A stretch of 64,000 nucleotides of DNA from Igneacidithiobacillus sp041146875 (GTDB lineage: Bacteria; Pseudomonadota; Gammaproteobacteria; Acidithiobacillales; Acidithiobacillaceae). The notes under the pieces are model-generated. The model was not told the DNA's origin. It saw only the letters and a list, made by a program, of their open reading frames with translations, and searched no databases. A program made the translations under genes and the position numbers. Within the stretch, counting starts at the first letter, position 1. Each line of letters opens with the position of its first letter. The DNA is taken from contig NZ_JBFRXP010000008.1 in assembly GCF_041146875.1 (NCBI RefSeq), forward strand, positions 62,001 to 126,000. The letters run 5' to 3'. Of this stretch, positions 52,715 to 58,458 are shown piece by piece.

Positions 52715-53035
52715 ATGGCCGCAAGCCACGAAACCAACCTTGAAATGCCTCTCACCGGGAAACGGCTTGAGGATTACCTCGCAAAGGTTGCGAAAACCCT
52801 TTCAAAAACATATGGTTGGAAAATCGACCAACAGACTCAGGATTCGGCCACCTTTAGGGTTGGATTGAACCTTCTTTCATGGGGCGAAAGGGTCACCATA
52901 CAAGTGAACAACGGCACAATCACTATCCGGTCAGAGTGCCGATTCCCTCTGCAAATCTTCGATTGGGGAAAGAACCGAGCCAATAACGACACTGCTGGCT
53001 ACGTGATTAAACAATGCCTGTCAGCAAGCGCCTAA
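52715..53035 (+). CDS. Cassette 4: unknown protein (106 aa)
   Basis: A 106-residue protein with a good AGGAGG ribosome-binding site 6 bases before the ATG. It begins MAASHETNLEMPLTGKRLEDYLAKVAKTLSK and has a strand-rich C-terminal half (ERVTIQVNNGTITIRSECRFPLQIFDWGKN). The fold pattern (helix, then beta hairpins) suggests a small ligand- or protein-binding domain. I do not recognise the family. The stop is inside the attC4 R'' box. Confidence 0.65.
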   Translation: MAASHETNLEMPLTGKRLEDYLAKVAKTLSKTYGWKIDQQTQDSATFRVGLNLLSWGERVTIQVNNGTITIRSECRFPLQIFDWGKNRANNDTAGYVIKQCLSASA

Positions 53036-53153
53036 CCCTCCGCTCAACTCGAACCCCGCCTGCATTGCCTTCCGCTCTCTCTCAACATCGCGCTTCCTTG
53101 GCTCCGCTCATCGCCTCGGTGCAGGCGTGACCGGTTAGCTTCTTTCGTTGGGC
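53030..53153 (+). repeat. attC4
   Basis: R'' GCCTAAC (53030-53036), L'' GCTCAACTC, L' GGTTAGC, R' GTTGGGC (53147-53153). 124 bases, among the longer sites here. Confidence 0.82.
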
Positions 53154-53257
53154 ACCAGGGCCATCACCTCTGTTGCACCGTCACGTGATAAAATTGGCCG
53201 TGCAATCGACCCTGTGGCACTCTGTTGCGGTAACAAGGTCGTTTCGTGGAGGAAGCT

Positions 53258-53482
53258 ATGTCACTTACCGTTGAAGCCTTGGAAGCCGAAGCGCTGAATC
53301 TATCGGCCGCAGAGCGTGCCCGCCTAGTCGAAAAATTGATCGTGAGCCTAGACACTGAGCCGGATGTGGAGGCGGCTTGGGCAGCGGAGATCGAGCGGCG
53401 TCACGCCGAGATAGAGAGTGGAGCAATATCGCTCCTTCCTGGCGCCGAGACGCTCGCGCGCTTGAAGGCCGAGTTCCAATGA
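53258..53482 (+). CDS. Cassette 5: addiction-module antitoxin component (TIGR02574-like)
   Basis: A 74-residue acidic protein. LSAAERARLVEKLIVSLDTEPDVEAAWAAEI (shown in part) and ERRHAEIESGAISLLPGAETLARL match the small 'addiction module component' family that pairs with ParE/RelE toxins. GGAGGA lies before the ATG at 53258. It overlaps the toxin start by 4 bases (ATGA). Its partner is frameshifted, so it may be an orphan antitoxin. Confidence 0.75.
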   Translation: MSLTVEALEAEALNLSAAERARLVEKLIVSLDTEPDVEAAWAAEIERRHAEIESGAISLLPGAETLARLKAEFQ

Positions 53483-53780
53483 TCTATTCGCTGCATCCCG
53501 AAGCAGAATCTGATCTTCGGGAGGCCGCCGAATATTATCGAGAACGTGCCGGTGTCACAATTGCACAGGCCATCTTCGATGACTTCGGGCACTCTATGAA
53601 ATTGCTTCTTGAGCACCCGCTGCTCGGAGCACTCTGGCTTCATGGCGAGGCCGCTTGATCATGAAGCACTTCCCGTATTCCATCATCTACACCCTCGCTG
53701 CCCAAGAAATACAGGTCCTGGCCGTTGCTCATCAGAGCCGCAGCCCTGGCTATTGGCGTAAGCGAAAGTGGCAGCAGTAA
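53479..53780 (+). pseudogene. Cassette 5: ParE/RelE-type toxin, frameshifted
   Basis: The first 59 codons (MIYSLHPEAESDLREAAEYYRE) read as the N-terminal helices of a ParE-type toxin and stop at 53656-53658. A different frame then resumes just downstream with MKHFPYSIIYTLAAQEIQVLAVAHQSR and PGYWRKRKWQQ, the typical C-terminal strands and tail of the same family, ending at 53780. A one-base indel near 53640-53660 accounts for both halves. Either a real inactivation or a base-calling error. Confidence 0.82.
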
Positions 53781-53787
53781 CCCTGGT

Positions 53788-53853
53788 GCCCAACCGTGCA
53801 GTCAAACGGACCTGCGCGAAAAGCCGCGCAGGCCGCTCACTTCTACGTTAGGA
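53788..53853 (+). repeat. attC5
   Basis: R'' GCCCAAC (53788-53794) is the exact inverse of the cassette start GTTGGGC; R' GTTAGGA (53847-53853). 66 bases with a CCTGCGCG/CGCGCAGG central stem. Confidence 0.88.
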
Positions 53854-53860
53854 GTCACCA

Positions 53861-54253
53861 GTGGAATCAGATCGTTATAAACGCGGTTGGGAAAAACTCA
53901 ACGAGATCGATGGTCACGCCGGCGAAAAGGTGATTGAGGCATTGAAAGACATTGCGCCCGATCTCGCCCGCTACACCATCGAGTTTCCTTTTGGTGATGT
54001 TTACTCCCGTGGCGTTCTTTCGCTAAAGGAGCGGGAAATCGCTACCGTTGCTGCATTGGCCGCCTTAGGTAATGCACAACCCCAACTCAAAGTGCATATT
54101 CATGGAGCACTCAACGTCGGCTGCACAAGAAACGAAGTTGTGGAAATTATGATCCAGATGGCTGTGTATGCAGGATTCCCCGCTGCACTGAATGGTATTC
54201 TCGCAGCCAAGGAAGTCTTTGCAGAGCGTGACGAAGCGGGTCAATCAAATTGA
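53861..54253 (+). CDS. Cassette 6: carboxymuconolactone decarboxylase (CMD) family protein
   Basis: A 130-residue all-helical CMD-family protein. The core LSLKEREIATVAALAALGNAQPQLKVHIHGALNVGCTRNEVVEIMIQ (key blocks: E.E.A..A, HIHGALN.G.T..E..E) is characteristic. The AhpD-type CxxC is absent, so it resembles gamma-carboxymuconolactone decarboxylase-like members rather than peroxidases. The start is GTG; its ribosome-binding sequence TTAGGAG is provided by the attC5 core itself. Confidence 0.85.
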   Translation: MESDRYKRGWEKLNEIDGHAGEKVIEALKDIAPDLARYTIEFPFGDVYSRGVLSLKEREIATVAALAALGNAQPQLKVHIHGALNVGCTRNEVVEIMIQMAVYAGFPAALNGILAAKEVFAERDEAGQSN

Positions 54254-54257
54254 CCAC

Positions 54258-54321
54258 TCCTAACGATTAAGGTTAGATCGTGATCGCAAAGCGAGCCACG
54301 ATCTAACCTTAATCGTTAGGC
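54258..54321 (+). repeat. attC6, with a perfect 24-bp stem
   Basis: R'' TCCTAAC (54258-54264) is the exact inverse of the cassette start GTTAGGA; R' GTTAGGC (54315-54321). Bases 54259-54282 and 54297-54320 are perfect inverted repeats of 24 bp around a 14-base loop, with no unpaired bases in the arms, unlike ordinary attC sites. Confidence 0.85.
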
Positions 54322-54337
54322 CAACAACAGAAACGGC

Positions 54338-54366
54338 TTGCTTCGTATCGTGATTCGGTATACGAT
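54338..54366 (+). promoter_or_regulatory. Promoter and operator of the cassette 7 toxin-antitoxin pair
   Basis: TTGCTT (54338-54343) and TACGAT (54361-54366) are separated by 17 bases. The inverted repeat CGTAT (54344-54348) / ATACG (54360-54364) fills the spacer and would be a natural site for autorepression by the antitoxin complex. The expected start point is at or within a base or two of the toxin ATG (54373). Confidence 0.55.
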
Positions 54367-54372
54367 AAGTCA

Positions 54373-54654
54373 ATGCCCATCTTGTCCTTCAAGAGCAGCG
54401 ACACCCAAGATCTTCACGAGCGCCGCAGAGTCGCCCGCTTCGTCAACATCCAGCCTGTTGCGAGGCGCAAACTCGATCAGCTTCACGCGGCAACTGAACT
54501 GCGAGACATGGCATCACCACCCGGAAATCGCCTTGAGGCGCTATCAGGCAGTCGCAAAGGGCAGCACCGCGTCCGCATTAACGATCAATGGCGAGTGTGC
54601 TTTGTGTGGACGGAGCAAGGTCCTAAAGACGTAGAGATCGTGGATTACCACTAG
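54373..54654 (+). CDS. higB: Cassette 7: HigB-family toxin
   Basis: A 93-residue RelE-superfamily mRNA interferase of the HigB/GraT type: ILSFKSSDTQDL at the start, RKLDQLHAATELRDM, then LSGSRKGQHRVRINDQWRVCFVW with the conserved R..I..QWR..F.W block, ending VEIVDYH. It precedes its antitoxin, the HigBA order. No ribosome-binding sequence precedes the ATG, and the predicted promoter would give a leaderless message. Confidence 0.9.
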   Translation: MPILSFKSSDTQDLHERRRVARFVNIQPVARRKLDQLHAATELRDMASPPGNRLEALSGSRKGQHRVRINDQWRVCFVWTEQGPKDVEIVDYH

Positions 54655-54666
54655 GAGTACAGCCCG

Positions 54667-54984
54667 ATGAGCAAAAAGTTAAAACCCATTCACCCTGGCG
54701 AGCAACTGCGCGAGGAATTCATGCTACCTCTGGGTCTTTCCAGCAATGCATTGGCTCGTGCTTTACATGTCACTCCAGCACGTGTCAATGAAATCGTCAG
54801 AGAACGCAGGGGTATTAGTGCAGATACGGCGCTACGTCTAGCACGCTTCTTCAATACATCCCATCACTTTTGGCTAAACCTGCAATCCAACTACGACGTG
54901 CAGTGTGCCGAAGACGCGGCAGGTGAAGCCATTTCTCACATCCAGCCGTGGCAAGGCAGTGCGGCCCATGCAACATCGGCCTAA
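54667..54984 (+). CDS. higA: Cassette 7: HigA-family antitoxin (XRE helix-turn-helix)
   Basis: A 105-residue antitoxin beginning with the HigA signature IHPGEQLREEFMLPLGLS, followed by the helix-turn-helix NALARALHVTPARVNEIVRERRG (shown in part) and the C-terminal HHFWLNLQSNYDV block. It follows the toxin by 12 bases with AGGAG 9 bases before its ATG. The stop lies in the attC7 R'' box. Confidence 0.92.
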   Translation: MSKKLKPIHPGEQLREEFMLPLGLSSNALARALHVTPARVNEIVRERRGISADTALRLARFFNTSHHFWLNLQSNYDVQCAEDAAGEAISHIQPWQGSAAHATSA

Positions 54985-55056
54985 CCCTGCATTCCACCCG
55001 ACCGGCTACAGCGGGTTTCGCCCGCTTCCGCCGTCGGGTGAATTTGAACGTTGGGC
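54979..55056 (+). repeat. attC7
   Basis: R'' GCCTAAC (54979-54985) is the exact inverse of the cassette start GTTAGGC; R' GTTGGGC (55050-55056). 78 bases; the interior closely resembles attC2. Confidence 0.88.
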
Positions 55057-55101
55057 CGGTAAGTCGAACATCATCATTAAGTAGGAGAGGAGTTATTCAA
55101 T

Positions 55102-55662
55102 ATGGAAAAACTGCCTCAAAATTCTGTTTTATTAATCATTGATGTTCAAAAAGGCTTTGATGAGCCTGTCTGGGGTAACAGAAATAATCTTTACGCTGAA
55201 CAGAATATTGCTCTATTGTTGGAAGTCTGGCGTAAAAGCCATCGTCCTGTATTTCATGTTCAGCATTTGTCTTTATCGCTTAATTCACCATTATCCCCCA
55301 ATCACTCTGGATGTGCAATCAAAGAACCGGTAACGCCGCAGGAAGGCGAGCCATTATTTCAGAAGCACGTCAACAGCGCATTTATTGGTACTGATTTAGA
55401 ACAACAATTACGAGAGCATGGTTATAAAACATTGGTCATTGTTGGCCTAACTACGCCGCATTGTGTTTCTACAACAACTCGCATGGCTGGAAATCTCGGA
55501 TTTGAAGCCTATCTCGTCGCAGACGCTACTGCCGCATTTGATATCATTGGATACGATGGACAAAAGTATTCAGCAGAAGAAATCCATGCCGTATCATTGG
55601 CGACGCTAAACGGTGAATTTGCAACAGTGGTTGAGACAGAAGCCTTACTTAATACTTTGTAA
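55102..55662 (+). CDS. Cassette 8: isochorismatase-family cysteine hydrolase
   Basis: A 186-residue hydrolase of the isochorismatase-like superfamily. Catalytic Asp in VLLIIDVQKGF near residue 14, Lys in FQKHVNSAFIGT, and nucleophile Cys in VGLTTPHCVSTTTRMA. Members hydrolyse amides or vinyl ethers (nicotinamide, isochorismate, carbamoyl compounds); substrate unknown. A GGAGAGGAG sequence precedes the ATG. The gene is clearly richer in A and T than the core genes, indicating foreign origin. Confidence 0.88.
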   Translation: MEKLPQNSVLLIIDVQKGFDEPVWGNRNNLYAEQNIALLLEVWRKSHRPVFHVQHLSLSLNSPLSPNHSGCAIKEPVTPQEGEPLFQKHVNSAFIGTDLEQQLREHGYKTLVIVGLTTPHCVSTTTRMAGNLGFEAYLVADATAAFDIIGYDGQKYSAEEIHAVSLATLNGEFATVVETEALLNTL

Positions 55663-55729
55663 GTTTTACCATCATAGCGGCTATAGTTTTCGTGCCTTGC
55701 ACCAGCAATTATTCCCGCAAGACAACACC

Positions 55730-55857
55730 GCCCAAAAAAGCGTGCCCCTCACGTGAGGGATTCTGCGCGGTTTACAAGCATTGTCTGGCCTCGAGTTTTT
55801 TCTGCTCTCAAACCGAATCCACGCCCGCCCACACGCAGGTAACGCAAACCGTTGGGT
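55730..55857 (+). repeat. attC8 (degenerate)
   Basis: GCCCAAA (55730-55736) is one base from the expected inverse (GCCCAAC) of the cassette start, and GTTGGGT (55851-55857) fits R'. The interior holds the palindrome CCCTCACGTGAGGG (55746-55759) but no convincing L boxes. 128 bases; a weak site. Confidence 0.5.
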
Positions 55858-55911
55858 GCCTTAAGTGGGTGAGTGGTGACAATAGACACACATCAGCACT
55901 AAGATGGCTGG

Positions 55912-56409
55912 ATAAAAACATTTCGCTGGAACGCCGAGAAGAATGAAACGCTCACGTCTGAGCGGGGCATTTCGTTTGAGAACATCATACCGAAACTTGA
56001 TGAATACGAACGCGAAATTCTGAGCGCCTTCGATAAAGGCCAACTCAACTCCGTCGCAACGAAAGCGGAACTTGCCAAGTTCAAGGCAGCCGCGCGTGCC
56101 ACCGCAATCAAGGATCGCCGGATCAATATCCGCCTGTCCTCTGGCGACCTGAGCGACATTCAGGTCAAAGCCCTCGAAGAAGGATTGCCCTACCAAACAT
56201 TAATCGCTAGCGTCTTGCATAAGTACGTTACTGGCCGCCTCGCTGAGCGCTCAGGGCCCGTCACGAGTGCAACGCAAAAGCCTACAGCGCAGCACTACCT
56301 CCAGTCGTTAGTCCGTGGCTTGGCACAGACGCCCAGCCCATGCTTGCAGGGGGCGCTTCGCCCCTTACCTTCACGTTGGGCCTCTAGAAACACTCGCATA
56401 GCCGTTTGA
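55912..56409 (+). pseudogene. Cassette 9: BrnT-like toxin N-terminus fused in frame to an antitoxin, no start codon
   Basis: An open frame with no ATG/GTG/TTG for its first 91 codons. It reads IKTFRWNAEKNETLTSERG (N-terminus of a BrnT-like toxin, where ATA stands in place of the usual ATG), then directly IPKLDEYEREILSAFDKGQ, and AELAKFKAAARATAIKDRR.NIRLSSGDLSDIQVKALEEG.PYQTLIASVLHKY, a well-known antitoxin family. A deletion of most of the toxin and the antitoxin start explains the junction near 55984. The frame runs on through attC9 to 56409. Residual expression could begin only at TTG 56185. Confidence 0.78.
56331..56381 (+). repeat. attC9
   Basis: GCCCAGC (56331-56337) and R' GTTGGGC (56375-56381) flank a GGGGGCGCTTCGCCCC hairpin. 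51 bases, with R'' diverged by one or two positions. Confidence 0.65.
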
Positions 56410-56436
56410 CTGACGTACGTAATAGCGTACCATAAA
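56406..56436 (+). promoter_or_regulatory. Promoter and operator of the cassette 10 toxin-antitoxin pair
   Basis: TTGACT (56406-56411) is a good -35; CATAAA (56431-56436) is the best -10, with a 19-base spacer. The inverted repeat GTACG (56415-56419) / CGTAC (56426-56430) lies between them, a plausible site for the Phd/YefM-type antitoxin. Confidence 0.5.
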
Positions 56437-56458
56437 AGCTTCTTTCAAGGAGCACGAA

Positions 56459-56701
56459 ATGAACACACTTACTGCCAGCGAAGCTCGCGCTAACCTGTAC
56501 CGGCTCATTGATCAAACAGTAGAGTCTCATGAACCAATCATCATTTCCGGAAAACGCAGCAGCGCCGTGCTGCTCTCCGCTGAAGATTGGAGCGCAATTC
56601 AAGAAACCTTGTACCTATTGGCCGTGCCTGGCATGCGCGAGTCCATTAAAGCTGGTATGGCCGAGCCCCTCGCAAACACTTCGACGGCGCTTAAGTGGTA
56701 A
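56459..56701 (+). CDS. yefM: Cassette 10: Phd/YefM-family antitoxin
   Basis: An 80-residue antitoxin with the Phd/YefM fold: TLTASEARANLYRLIDQTVESHEPIIISGKRSSAVLLS (shown for its key blocks ASEARANLY and PIIISGKR), then EDWSAIQETLYLL and a C-terminal toxin-binding helix SIKAGMAEPLANT. AAGGAG lies 7 bases before the ATG. It overlaps the toxin gene by 7 bases. Confidence 0.9.
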   Translation: MNTLTASEARANLYRLIDQTVESHEPIIISGKRSSAVLLSAEDWSAIQETLYLLAVPGMRESIKAGMAEPLANTSTALKW

Positions 56702-56961
56702 GTTGGGAAATGGTTTATGCCAAGCAAGCAATGCAGGACGCAAAGAAGCTTGCTGCAAGTGGCCTTAAACCGAAGGCTCAAGAACTGCTCGCGGTTCTTG
56801 CCGGCGACCCATTTCAAAATCCACCACCCTTCGAGAAGTTGGTCGGTGATCTTGCCGGCGCATATTCTCGCCGCATCAATATTCAGCACCGCATCGTGTA
56901 CGAAGTCTTTGCCAATGAAAAAATGGTTCGCGTCTTGTGTATGTGGACTCACTATGGGTGA
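56695..56961 (+). CDS. yoeB: Cassette 10: Txe/YoeB-family toxin
   Basis: An 88-residue mRNA interferase of the YoeB type. Signatures: AKQAMQDAKKLAASGLK, NPPPFEKLVGDLAGAYSRRINIQHRIVYEV (core block YSRRIN..HR.VY) and the terminal MVRVLCMWTHYG, where the usual ending is M.THY. The start is GTG overlapping the antitoxin stop. Appears intact. Confidence 0.9.
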   Translation: MVSWEMVYAKQAMQDAKKLAASGLKPKAQELLAVLAGDPFQNPPPFEKLVGDLAGAYSRRINIQHRIVYEVFANEKMVRVLCMWTHYG

Positions 56962-56967
56962 GCAGAT

Positions 56968-57012
56968 GCCCAACCCCGCGCTCAACCTCGCTCCCTTAGC
57001 TCTACGTTAGCC
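56968..57012 (+). repeat. attC10 (internally deleted)
   Basis: R'' GCCCAAC (56968-56974) is the exact inverse of its cassette's start; L'' GCTCAACC is intact, but the central stem and part of L' are missing (only TTAGC remains) before R' GTTAGCC (57006-57012). 45 bases, below the usual attC minimum. Confidence 0.7.
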
Positions 57013-57402
57013 TGCAGAAAGGGCCACCGCGCACGCTGGAAATGCGCGCAATAACTTCTTGTCTTCCGTCACAAGCTTTGTGTTGAGCTTCATAGCTAAC
57101 GCAATGAACTCGCAGTCATACGCTGAGCAGTCGCTGTCGCGCGCCAACTCAAGTACAGCCCGAGAGTCAACCTCAAATTCCGATCCAGCCAGAAGGCTTT
57201 CTGCCTCTCCCTGCAGGTTGCACGCCTGCGCAAAGGTAAGCGCCTTGCGCCGGACATAGCCCGTAAGAATGTTCCGAAACTCGCTGCGCCACAGAACAGG
57301 AGCGGCCCAATCTGGGTCGTGCTCAAGTAGAGCTTCAGCGTCTGCGGTGTAGTCGCCAGGAAGGTAGAGATAGGCCAATACGTTCGAGTCCACCACGATC
57401 AT
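57007..57402 (-). CDS. vapC: Cassette 11: VapC-type PIN-domain toxin
   Basis: A 131-residue PIN ribonuclease on the minus strand. Acidic active-site residues: Asp in IVVDSNVLAYL, Glu in LWRSEFRNIL, Asp in SAYDCEFIALA, and Asp in LVTEDKKLLRAF. It overlaps the antitoxin gene by 4 bases. Its TAA stop is formed from the attC10 R' core (57007-57009), so the cassette boundary terminates the protein. The cassette is inverted relative to its neighbours. Confidence 0.9.
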   Translation of the reverse strand: MIVVDSNVLAYLYLPGDYTADAEALLEHDPDWAAPVLWRSEFRNILTGYVRRKALTFAQACNLQGEAESLLAGSEFEVDSRAVLELARDSDCSAYDCEFIALAMKLNTKLVTEDKKLLRAFPACAVALSAG

Positions 57403-57644
57403 GGTCGCCCCTCTCGCTTCAGCGCATCAATGTCATGTGCTTGAAACTTTCCCTTGGGCAGGGCGGCGCGGAGCTCGCGCGCACGGGCCAGTCTTTCGCT
57501 GGGCGCAACCTTGGCGGGTAGAAGCACGGCTTCCAGGCACACAATTGCTTCACTGTTCATGCTGCGTCGGTGCGCTGCTGCGGAAACCTTCAAGCGGTCA
57601 TACACTGCGTCAGGAATGTTTTTTAAAGTCAGTGTCGTAGGCAT
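57399..57644 (-). CDS. Cassette 11: FitA/VapB-type antitoxin (ribbon-helix-helix)
   Basis: An 81-residue antitoxin. The N-terminus TTLTLKNIPDAVYDRLKVSAAAHRRSMNSEAIV (in part) is the FitA-type Arc/MetJ-like DNA-binding fold; the C-terminal half ERLARARELRAALPKGKF binds the PIN toxin. The ATG at 57642-57644, with GGAG upstream, is preferred to a far-upstream start. Neighbouring vapC overlaps by 4 bases. Confidence 0.87.
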   Translation of the reverse strand: MPTTLTLKNIPDAVYDRLKVSAAAHRRSMNSEAIVCLEAVLLPAKVAPSERLARARELRAALPKGKFQAHDIDALKREGRP

Positions 57645-57665
57645 GTCAATCTCCAACCGAAGTGG

Positions 57666-57698
57666 AACCATTATGGTTTCAGGGCGAAGGCTGGTCAA
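57666..57698 (-). promoter_or_regulatory. Minus-strand promoter and palindromic operator of cassette 11
   Basis: On the minus strand TTGACC (57693-57698) and CATAAT (57670-57675) are spaced by exactly 17 bases, pointing into the antitoxin-toxin pair. The -10 sits inside a perfect 13-base palindrome AACCATTATGGTT (57666-57678), a likely antitoxin operator. The inverted cassette thus carries its own promoter. Confidence 0.7.
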
Positions 57699-57728
57699 TC
57701 TGGGTAAAGATTTGTCTCGCGGGCTGCC

Positions 57729-57787
57729 GGCCAGCCATTCCATCAAGCGGACTCGCTCCGGCGGGCCGCTCATGTCGAATGTTGGGT
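57729..57787 (+). repeat. attC11 (R'' diverged)
   Basis: R' is GTTGGGT (57781-57787). Upstream AAGCGGACTCGCTCCGGCGGGCCGCT is an attC-like stem (shown only to locate it: 57744-57770). The R'' box is poorly conserved, so the left limit is approximate. Confidence 0.55.
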
Positions 57788-57822
57788 TGGTTGAAACGAC
57801 ACGTCAGGAGTAGGCTACTCGT

Positions 57823-58122
57823 ATGGCTACAGATATCTCGATCGAATCTATCCAACAGGCAGCTTCAGCCTGCTGCGGCTCGCGCCCAGCTCACGCACAC
57901 GCTCGTACAGAGCTTGGTGACCCTAATTTCCCGAGTCTCGCCCCGTCACACGCGGCAAGGTGCGCTCTTGTGTGGCCAAGACACCATGCTCAAGCTGCTC
58001 CATGCCCTTGGCGTGAAACTTTCTGCTGCTCCGGTTCATCCGTCAGCAATTCATCGTTCCCTATCGCGAGGCCCAACCCTGCGGTTTACACGGACTCCGC
58101 GCCTGCGGTGCTCCGCTGGTGA
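57823..58122 (+). pseudogene. Cassette 12: unassigned, probably disrupted gene
   Basis: ATG at 57823 with AGGAG 12 bases upstream opens MATDISIESIQQAASACC, but the frame then becomes Pro/His/Ala-rich. Another frame of the same stretch gives QLTHTLVQSLVTLISRVS and TMLKLLHALGVKLSAA, which look more protein-like, so a frameshift after about residue 16 is plausible. No family recognised. Confidence 0.3.
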
Positions 58123-58126
58123 TCTC
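58071..58126 (+). repeat. attC12 (degenerate R')
   Basis: R'' GCCCAAC (58071-58077) is one base from the inverse of its cassette's start. The expected R' is CTTAGCT (58120-58126), with C in place of the essential G. 56 bases. Confidence 0.5.
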
Positions 58127-58147
58127 AACCTTAGCTACGTACTAACC

Positions 58148-58323
58148 ATGCCGAACGCCATTTCCCTCATTGCTATCCACAATTACCGAGCGGTGGACCA
58201 TGCGCTGTGCACGTCAGGGCAACCCACGGTTGGCCAGCTGGCGGAAATTGCCGCCGCTAGCTATGAAGTCATCATCAACCTCGCGTTGCACGACAATCCG
58301 CGCTACTCGCTCCTTCACTTTAC
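58148..58323 (+). pseudogene. Cassette 13: dual-specificity phosphatase-like protein, 3'-truncated
   Basis: The ATG at 58148 opens MPNAISLIAIHNYRAVDHAL, then TSGQPTVGQLAEIAAASYEVIINLALHDNPRYSL, the N-terminal part of DUF442/DSP-like phosphatases that recur in cassettes. After NPRYSL the sequence switches to an attC remnant (TTTACGTTATAC), so the catalytic Cys loop and the rest are missing. The frame continues to 58375 without meaning. Confidence 0.75.
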
Positions 58324-58330
58324 GTTATAC
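58310..58330 (+). repeat. attC13 remnant (L'-R' half only)
   Basis: CACTTTACGTTATAC ends in R' GTTATAC (58324-58330). No matching R''-L'' half is present because the deletion that removed the phosphatase 3' end also removed it. It marks the last recognisable boundary of the array. Confidence 0.5.
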
Positions 58331-58458
58331 CGCTTCTTCTGCCTCTCACGAGGTGCAGTCCAACCCTGTCAATGAAAGTCGCATCAGCACCGTGGGCAGA
58401 GTAACATCAAGCCCATGGAGAAAAATTGCCGTCGGCAAAAAGATCGCTGGACTCGACG

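Larger units (their letters stand above)
49550..58375. mobile_element. Integron: integrase gene, attI and about 13 gene cassettes
   Basis: The block contains a divergent integron-type integrase, an attI-like region, and a series of short genes separated by attC sites ending in GTTRRRY. In most cases the R'' box near the end of a cassette is the exact inverse of the first bases of that same cassette (for example GGCTAAC with GTTAGCC, GCATAAC with GTTATGC, TCCTAAC with GTTAGGA), as expected for cassettes that circularise. attC lengths and sequences differ, pointing to acquisition from many sources. Cargo is rich in toxin-antitoxin pairs, which is typical of stable chromosomal arrays. The distal cassettes are eroded. 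Confidence 0.92.

Noticed and set aside
56306..56312. GTTAGTC as an extra attC R' box in cassette 9
   Set aside because: It breaks the GTTRRRY rule (T at an R position) and lies inside the remnant antitoxin frame.
49550..58375. Possible CRISPR array because of repeated short motifs between genes
   Set aside because: Motifs are attC ends separated by coding cassettes of varied length; no regular repeat-spacer pattern and no cas genes.
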